Part shown: in pieces, positions 59,560 through 64,000 of the stretch | Position numbering within the stretch: the first letter of the stretch is position 1 | How the letters are laid out: every line of letters starts with the position of its first letter | Assembly: GCF_007273535.1 (NCBI RefSeq) | Contig: NZ_RIBP01000004.1 | Location: forward strand, 1,278,001-1,342,000 | Length of the DNA stretch: 64,000 bases | Source: Niallia circulans | GTDB taxonomy: Bacteria > Bacillota > Bacilli > Bacillales > Cytobacillaceae | Direction of reading: 5' to 3' | Notes under the pieces: model-generated | What the model was told of the DNA's origin: nothing | The model's database searches: none | Seen by the model: the letters and a program-made list of their open reading frames with translations, nothing else | Translations under genes and position numbers: made by a program

Positions 59560-60789
59560 ATGGATCGCCATATAATAGACAGAAGGCGCTTCTATTCACA
59601 GATAGACAGCTTTTGGGCAGACCTTTACGGGGAGGAGTATGCCCTTTACGATGTGCACTTGTTAGAAAGAGGAGAGGTCGAAAAGATTCGTCTTATCAGT
59701 GAAAGGGTTGGCTATATTTTCTTCAAGGCTTGGAGGCTTTTGAAGGAGGTACCAGACAGGACATTCCGGGAAATGGGCTTCCCAGAAGAGGTGTTTTCCT
59801 TCCTGCGCCTTGACACGATGGAACAGGCCAGCGTCATTTCAAGGCTGGATTTAATTCCTTATAACGGCAGCTATAAATGCATTGAAATCAATGCAGATAC
59901 GCCAACCTTTATCAAGGAGCTGTTTTCCATTAATGCCAAGGTTTGTGCTGAGTTCAAGGTGGAAAATCCAAATGCAGGTATGGAGGAGGCGCTAAGGAAT
60001 GCTGTGCGCACTGCGATAAAAGCAGCAGCGAAAATAAGTGGCAAGGCAAGCCCGACTGTTGCCTTTACTGCTCATGATGACAATATTGAAGACAAGGAAA
60101 CGATTCTTTATTTACAGGAATTATCAGAGACGCTTGGAACATACATACCGCTGCATATGCTGCAAATTGAAAGAGGCAAAGGGCTGTTTGATGTGGCTGG
60201 AAATCAGATTGATATACTGTACAGACAAACCTTTCCGATTGAAAACCTTATCCTTGATGAGGATGAGGAGGAAAATAAAATCGGTATGTGGCTGTTAGAG
60301 TTAGTTGAGGAAGGAAAGCTGTCCATTATCAATCCTCCGTCTGCATTTCTCCTGCAAAACAAGGCAGTTCAAGCAGTGATTTGGAGCCTTCATGAGCAAC
60401 AGCACGCCTTCTTTACAGAAGCTGAGCATCAGTGGATAGAAAATTACTTGTTACCAACCTATTTAGAACCTGATCCATTTATAGAACAAAACACAGCTTA
60501 TGTGAAAAAACCGGCATTTGGCAGAGAAGGAGACACTGTTGAAATCTACAAAGGAAGCGGCAAGCTATCAGCCGCAGACCCGCAGCAATCATATACCGAC
60601 TTCCTGCCAGTCTACCAACAATACGTCGAGCATCCAAAAGCACCAATCCAAACAGAAAAAGGCAAGCAAGAAGCAAATCTCCTCGTCGGCAGCTTCCTAC
60701 TCAATGGAAAACCATCAGCCATCGGACTCCGAGCTGGAGGGACAATAACGAATAACTTGTCTTATTATTTGCCTGTTGGAGTACGTTGA
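59560..60789 (+). CDS. Glutathionylspermidine-synthase-like ATP-grasp ligase (YjfC/YgiC family)
   Basis: A 409-residue carbon-nitrogen ligase of the GSP_synth family without the N-terminal amidase of E. coli Gss. Recognisable elements are the pre-ATP-grasp region (FYSQIDSFWADLYGEEY), the nucleotide-binding stretch VKKPAFGREGDTV and a C-terminal AGGTITNNLS. Family members join an amine or peptide to a carboxylate using ATP; the substrate here is unknown. The strong GGAGGAGTAAGG ribosome site lies at the end of the upstream gene. Copy C of the dispersed repeat begins 27 bases after the stop. Confidence 0.85.
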   Translation: MDRHIIDRRRFYSQIDSFWADLYGEEYALYDVHLLERGEVEKIRLISERVGYIFFKAWRLLKEVPDRTFREMGFPEEVFSFLRLDTMEQASVISRLDLIPYNGSYKCIEINADTPTFIKELFSINAKVCAEFKVENPNAGMEEALRNAVRTAIKAAAKISGKASPTVAFTAHDDNIEDKETILYLQELSETLGTYIPLHMLQIERGKGLFDVAGNQIDILYRQTFPIENLILDEDEEENKIGMWLLELVEEGKLSIINPPSAFLLQNKAVQAVIWSLHEQQHAFFTEAEHQWIENYLLPTYLEPDPFIEQNTAYVKKPAFGREGDTVEIYKGSGKLSAADPQQSYTDFLPVYQQYVEHPKAPIQTEKGKQEANLLVGSFLLNGKPSAIGLRAGGTITNNLSYYLPVGVR

Positions 60790-60815
60790 TTAAGTGGAAT
60801 ACTGGATAATAAGGA

Positions 60816-61126
60816 AAGAGAATGTGACATAAATTTATAACATTGATTGAAACCAAACTATTTAGTGTTTATGGATTAATAGTTTGGTTTTTGTGTTTTT
60901 ACGGTTTATATACAATAATTAAAAACCTTAGTGGAATGGAGCGGAGAACACTCGACTCCAGCTTCCTCCCCGCGGAAAGCGCGAGGACGAGCGCGCAATG
61001 AAACGAACTAATTTTGTAACCATATTCTATTTATATCCCGAAGCTCCATTGTTTCAAAGTTAGCTGTAATTATTATTTATTATTCGGATTTATAAAAACT
61101 ATCATTTGTTTTGTCCCATTGTCATT
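60816..61126 (+). repeat. Copy C of the dispersed terminator-bearing repeat
   Basis: A 311-bp plus-strand copy with degraded terminal repeats (AAGAGAATGTGACA and TGTCCCATTGTCATT). The hairpin AAACCAAACTATT / AATAGTTTGGTTT (60850-60890) is followed by a T-rich run. Core blocks TTAGTGGAATGGAGCGGA and GCAATGAAACGAACTAATTTT are identical to copy A. The hairpin sequence differs from copy A yet stays paired, which points to selection or concerted change on structure. It fills the gap between the ATP-grasp operon and the metallopeptidase gene. Confidence 0.8.
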
Positions 61127-61133
61127 ACTAATG

Positions 61134-62039
61134 TTATTTTAAATAAAAAATAATATTATCCTTATCTTGTTGGCTAAGATCAGAAACTGTATCTATATAG
61201 GACAGCCATTCCTCCTCCAGCTCTGTCAAAGACTTATGTAACACAGAAGATACAGAAGCTTCCAAGTCCTCCGTATTATAAATTTTGAACAGCTCTTCAA
61301 AAGAGTATTGATTAATGATGAATTGTACAAAGGAACCTGCTTCTACATAACTAATCCAAGTTTTATAACTCGTTTGAGTGTTACCTTCAATACTGAAATA
61401 ATTCATGGCCGTTTCGGGATTACCCAGTTTACTTAGACTAATGACCTCTTGTTTCCCCATAAGATATTTGACAATTTTATCAGGATTAACAGAGTTATTG
61501 GGAAAAACACTTTTATCTGGTTCTAAATAAAACTGCAAAAAAACAGCCAAACCCTCTTGTGTAAGAAAACCATAATTACCATAAAACTCATTGTTATTGC
61601 TGTTTCCAAACCCAAATAACGTATGTGAAAGCTCATGTACTAATAAATAATTATCACTATACATGTTGTATAATACAACTTTGTTCTTTTGAGCATAGCT
61701 AATTAAATTACTTTTATTAAGCTCAATCAGTATTTTCTTTGGTGGAGTATAAGTCGGGGAGTCATTTAACTCCATCATTTTTTTATAGACTATTTTTAAT
61801 TCATCTGTAAGTTTATTGATTTTATTAGAGCTTAATCCACTGTTAATGATTACAAACTTCCTGTTTTCATCATTCACGCTTATGTTCAGCTCTCTTTGTT
61901 CAATTAGTCCATCTTCATTATATGTATCGCTTACAGCTTCCGTTTGTCTATTAACAAGTAATAAGGCGGTCATTATTAATGAAATAAGTAATATAATGAC
62001 TAAACTTCTTTTAAATATGCTGTTCTTCATCTTCAACAA
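61134..62039 (-). CDS. Membrane-anchored HExxH zinc metallopeptidase
   Basis: A 301-residue protein with an N-terminal membrane anchor or signal (about 10-30). The zinc motif is HELSHTLFGF, with the third ligand Glu probably in TQEGLAVFLQ about 25-30 residues later, a gluzincin arrangement. Otherwise unrecognised. It starts at TTG 62039 behind AAGGATTAAA. Its DNA is visibly more AT-rich than the core genome. The start is eight bases after the small membrane protein gene, so the two form an operon. Confidence 0.75.
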   Translation of the reverse strand: MLKMKNSIFKRSLVIILLISLIMTALLLVNRQTEAVSDTYNEDGLIEQRELNISVNDENRKFVIINSGLSSNKINKLTDELKIVYKKMMELNDSPTYTPPKKILIELNKSNLISYAQKNKVVLYNMYSDNYLLVHELSHTLFGFGNSNNNEFYGNYGFLTQEGLAVFLQFYLEPDKSVFPNNSVNPDKIVKYLMGKQEVISLSKLGNPETAMNYFSIEGNTQTSYKTWISYVEAGSFVQFIINQYSFEELFKIYNTEDLEASVSSVLHKSLTELEEEWLSYIDTVSDLSQQDKDNIIFYLK

Positions 62040-62047
62040 TTTAATCC

Positions 62048-62242
62048 TTACCTCTTATGTTTATTTTGATATATATAATCATTTGATTTTGCAGAATAAT
62101 AGTTAGTTATTCCTCCAATAATTAATATGGCAAAAGACCCTATTCCAAAACCAATTTGATATTTACCAACAATAATAAATCCAACCGTACTAATGATTAA
62201 TAATGTAATCAAAATAATGAAAAAAACCTTAAGTTTATTCAA
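62048..62242 (-). CDS. Small two-helix membrane protein upstream of the metallopeptidase
   Basis: Unrecognised, 64 residues: two hydrophobic helices (about 5-25 and 30-48) and a basic C-terminus (YQNKHKR). It starts at TTG 62242 behind GAGAGGGAATTCGC, from a strong promoter at 62277-62305. It could help to place or restrain the metallopeptidase; that is inference from operon structure. Confidence 0.65.
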   Translation of the reverse strand: MNKLKVFFIILITLLIISTVGFIIVGKYQIGFGIGSFAILIIGGITNYYSAKSNDYIYQNKHKR

Positions 62243-62276
62243 GCGAATTCCCTCTCAACAAGTTATTTTGACAATC

Positions 62277-62305
62277 AATATATATAATATTAACATAAAT
62301 GTCAA
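62277..62305 (-). promoter_or_regulatory. Promoter of the metallopeptidase operon inside an inverted repeat
   Basis: On the minus strand TTGACA (62305-62300), 17 bases, TATATT (62282-62277). The region is flanked by the inverted repeat TTTTGACA ... TGTCAAAA (about 62266-62307), so the -35 has a mirror copy downstream of the -10. Confidence 0.65.
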
Positions 62306-62929
62306 AAAATTAGAAATTAACGAAAAATAATCTCTGCTGATAATGATTGAATAATTAATATTTTGAAATAGTAAATAGGTAGAATGCTTTATTTTGTGAT
62401 TTTGAATACTATTATTAGAAATCTAAGTGGAATGGAGCGGATATTTCTTTATAGTTGACTTAATACTTTTACTTGAAATAGTTTTTCATCTACAGGTAAT
62501 TGTTAGTGAAACTACCACTCTTTATTAATAATAATATTGTCCTATATTGTTGTGGAAAATTAGAAATTGATATCTATATAGTATAACCAATCCTATCTAA
62601 CTCTGATAAAAACTTGTTTAGTATATAGTAAATAGAAAATTTCAATTTTAAATGAATTAGGTGAATATGTTTAGGTTATGAAACAATGTGACTTTTTCTA
62701 CATTTATGACACACAATTGTACCATTGTCTAAATTTGTCGAAATAACTAAATAATTGACTAAATATTGTATAGTAGGAATTAAACAAATATGTAAGGGGT
62801 GGTTATAAAAAAGTTACAAAGTATGAATTAGAAACACAAGAGATGAATGTTGTTCAGTCTGTGTATGTTGTTGAAAAAAATAATATTAAGCACAATTTCT
62901 TACCCTAAATATTACAAGGAAGTGATATT
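62306..62929 (+). other. AT-rich intergenic region with remnants
   Basis: About 620 bases of very AT-rich DNA. It contains a 23-base fragment of the dispersed repeat (62419-62441) and an open stretch without start codon (62777-62899) that may be a decayed coding remnant. A TTGACT (62755-62760) and TATAGT (62769-62774) are too close to form one promoter. Confidence 0.35.
62419..62441 (+). repeat. 23-bp fragment of the dispersed repeat
   Basis: AATCTAAGTGGAATGGAGCG plus three more bases matches the start of the core block of copies A-C. Neither hairpin nor terminal repeats remain. Confidence 0.55.
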
Positions 62930-63799
62930 TTGAAAAGAACGAGTTTCTTAAAGAAAGTGACAATATTAACCGTGTCTACATTAATCTTCACCTCAATATC
63001 TCCAATTAGCAGTTTAGCAAGTACCCCATCCTATGTTGAATCAGAACTAACAGACGTAAAATTTAACACTGAGTTAAATCAAGATATGCTGAATGAACAA
63101 GAGAAAAAAGAGATTGTAGAAGAAAATCCTTTAGATAATAAAGTTTTATCTGATGAGTTTGATCTTGTAAAAGAAACTGAAAATACTCCGTCTTTACAAG
63201 AAATGACCAGTGAAGAAGAGAAATTGTTTTATGAAATAGTAGATGAGCAAGTTCAACTAGCAGGAATAACTAATCCAAATGATCAAACAATATTTAAAGA
63301 TACTTTGATTAACTTTTTTAATGAAGACTCCGAAAGCTATAATAATTTGGAGAAAGCTCAGTTGCAATTAGAAGAGAGTATTATAAAAAGTGTTGATGAA
63401 AATGAGAAATCTAATCTGGTTTCTTTCTTACAAAATGCTACAATTTCAACTTTTGGAGTAGAAACAGCAAGTGCTTTATCTAATCCTTTTAAAGGAAAAA
63501 TTAAAGTAAGTGTCAAACTTGCAGGAGCTACCTTTAATACTATTCTTGGGATTGCTATCGGAGGAGGCGCGGGGCTTATACAATCATATATTATTAAAAA
63601 GGGGAAAAATGAGGCTAAGAAGCTGTTTACCAAAACAGTTGTTAGCCGATTAAAAGCTTGGGGTGCACCTAAACTAGCGACTGTAGTAGGTGTTTCTGTA
63701 ATAACTGCTTTAAATTATTTAGATGTTGGGACTGCTATTGCTAAGGAAATAGATAAAAGAGATTCTAAGAAGAAAAGTGGATATATCGAAATTTATTAA
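62930..63799 (+). CDS. Secreted protein with glycine-rich hydrophobic C-terminus
   Basis: Unrecognised, 289 residues. A signal peptide (about 1-30, ending near SSLAS) is followed by an acidic helical region (about 35-165). A Gly/Ala-rich amphipathic to hydrophobic part follows (about 180-275), with TILGIAIGGGAGLIQSYII and a second hydrophobic stretch around KLATVVGVSVITALNYL, plus clustered Lys. TTG 62930 follows AAGGAAGTGA. A membrane-active effector or bacteriocin-like protein is suggested by the C-terminus and the adjacent small membrane peptide. This is inference; no known toxin domain was recognised. Confidence 0.75.
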   Translation: MKRTSFLKKVTILTVSTLIFTSISPISSLASTPSYVESELTDVKFNTELNQDMLNEQEKKEIVEENPLDNKVLSDEFDLVKETENTPSLQEMTSEEEKLFYEIVDEQVQLAGITNPNDQTIFKDTLINFFNEDSESYNNLEKAQLQLEESIIKSVDENEKSNLVSFLQNATISTFGVETASALSNPFKGKIKVSVKLAGATFNTILGIAIGGGAGLIQSYIIKKGKNEAKKLFTKTVVSRLKAWGAPKLATVVGVSVITALNYLDVGTAIAKEIDKRDSKKKSGYIEIY

Positions 63800-63823
63800 T
63801 ATATATGGAGGTGTAATTTACTA

Positions 63824-63988
63824 ATGAAAAAAATGATTGGTGTATTCATTGTAATAGTATGGATTACAATATTCTATTACCTTTTCAACATGATAATGCC
63901 TAAAGGTATATTATACGTTATTATTGCATTTCCGACTGTATTATTCACCTCCATCTATATACTAAGAAAATTTCAAATAAAAATTTAG
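63824..63988 (+). CDS. 54-residue two-helix membrane peptide, possible immunity protein
   Basis: A short, highly hydrophobic protein: helix 1 (about 4-21, IGVFIVIVWITIFYYLF), a short loop with NMIMPKG, helix 2 (about 27-46) and a basic end (RKFQIKI). ATG 63824 follows GGAGGTG, 24 bases after the secreted-protein gene, so both are on one transcript. Size, topology and position resemble immunity peptides of small bacteriocin operons. Not otherwise recognised. Confidence 0.65.
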   Translation: MKKMIGVFIVIVWITIFYYLFNMIMPKGILYVIIAFPTVLFTSIYILRKFQIKI

Positions 63989-64000
63989 AACCAAGTCTAA

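Noticed and set aside
62777..62899. Open stretch before the secreted-protein gene that reads like protein (KYELETQEMNVVQSVYVVEK)
   Set aside because: No start codon near a ribosome site; at most a decayed gene remnant.

Overview
The window is a chromosomal segment of a spore-forming, flagellated Gram-positive rod of the family Bacillaceae. The order atpIBEFHAGDC - ywzB - ywmB - murA - spoIID - spoIIQ - spoIIID - mbl - flhO - flhP - fabZ - ywpF is the Bacillus subtilis order, with AT-rich DNA, strong AGGAGG-type ribosome sites and many TTG/GTG starts. A Niallia/Cytobacillus-like genus is plausible but cannot be fixed from the sequence alone.

Bases 1-23000 are core genome: the end of a Vpr-like subtilisin, the complete nine-gene F1Fo ATP synthase operon, cell-wall synthesis (murA), the sporulation genes spoIID, spoIIQ and spoIIID, the actin-like mbl, the flagellar rod genes flhO/flhP and fabZ. 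A minus-strand three-gene redox cluster (ferric-reductase-like membrane protein, ApbE flavin transferase, Ser/Gly-rich membrane-anchored protein) sits between spoIIQ and spoIIID.

Bases 23000-48800 hold exported and regulatory functions: a 1265-residue subtilisin-like protease, a SNF2 helicase/SWIM-protein pair (ywqA/ywqB), a LysM-NlpC/P60 wall hydrolase, a PlcR-like TPR regulator, a DcuS/DcuR-type two-component system, a MecA-type penicillin-binding lipoprotein, spoVR, a short homoserine dehydrogenase, a Spo0E-like phosphatase and a CcpA-controlled licBCAH beta-glucoside PTS operon. Bases 48800-60800 are small accessory genes (phosphatase, GNATs, methyltransferase, metallophosphoesterase, Nudix, DinB, quinone oxidoreductase), ending in a four-gene operon of lipoprotein, DUF350 membrane protein, unknown protein and glutathionylspermidine-synthase-like ATP-grasp ligase.

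Bases 61100-64000 are a markedly AT-rich accessory tail: a membrane-anchored zinc metallopeptidase with a small membrane partner, then a secreted protein with a glycine-rich hydrophobic C-terminus followed directly by a 54-residue two-helix membrane peptide, a layout resembling an exported effector with its immunity protein.

The most distinctive feature at window scale is a dispersed intergenic repeat of about 310-320 bp. Its best copy has perfect 14-bp terminal inverted repeats and every copy has an internal terminator-like hairpin. Four copies (one degenerate) all lie directly 3' of a gene and are all oriented so that the hairpin could terminate that gene. Other points of interest are a multi-hairpin RNA candidate upstream of the sensor kinase, a leader hairpin touching the spoIID ribosome site, and a 39-residue peptide gene with a strong ribosome site.
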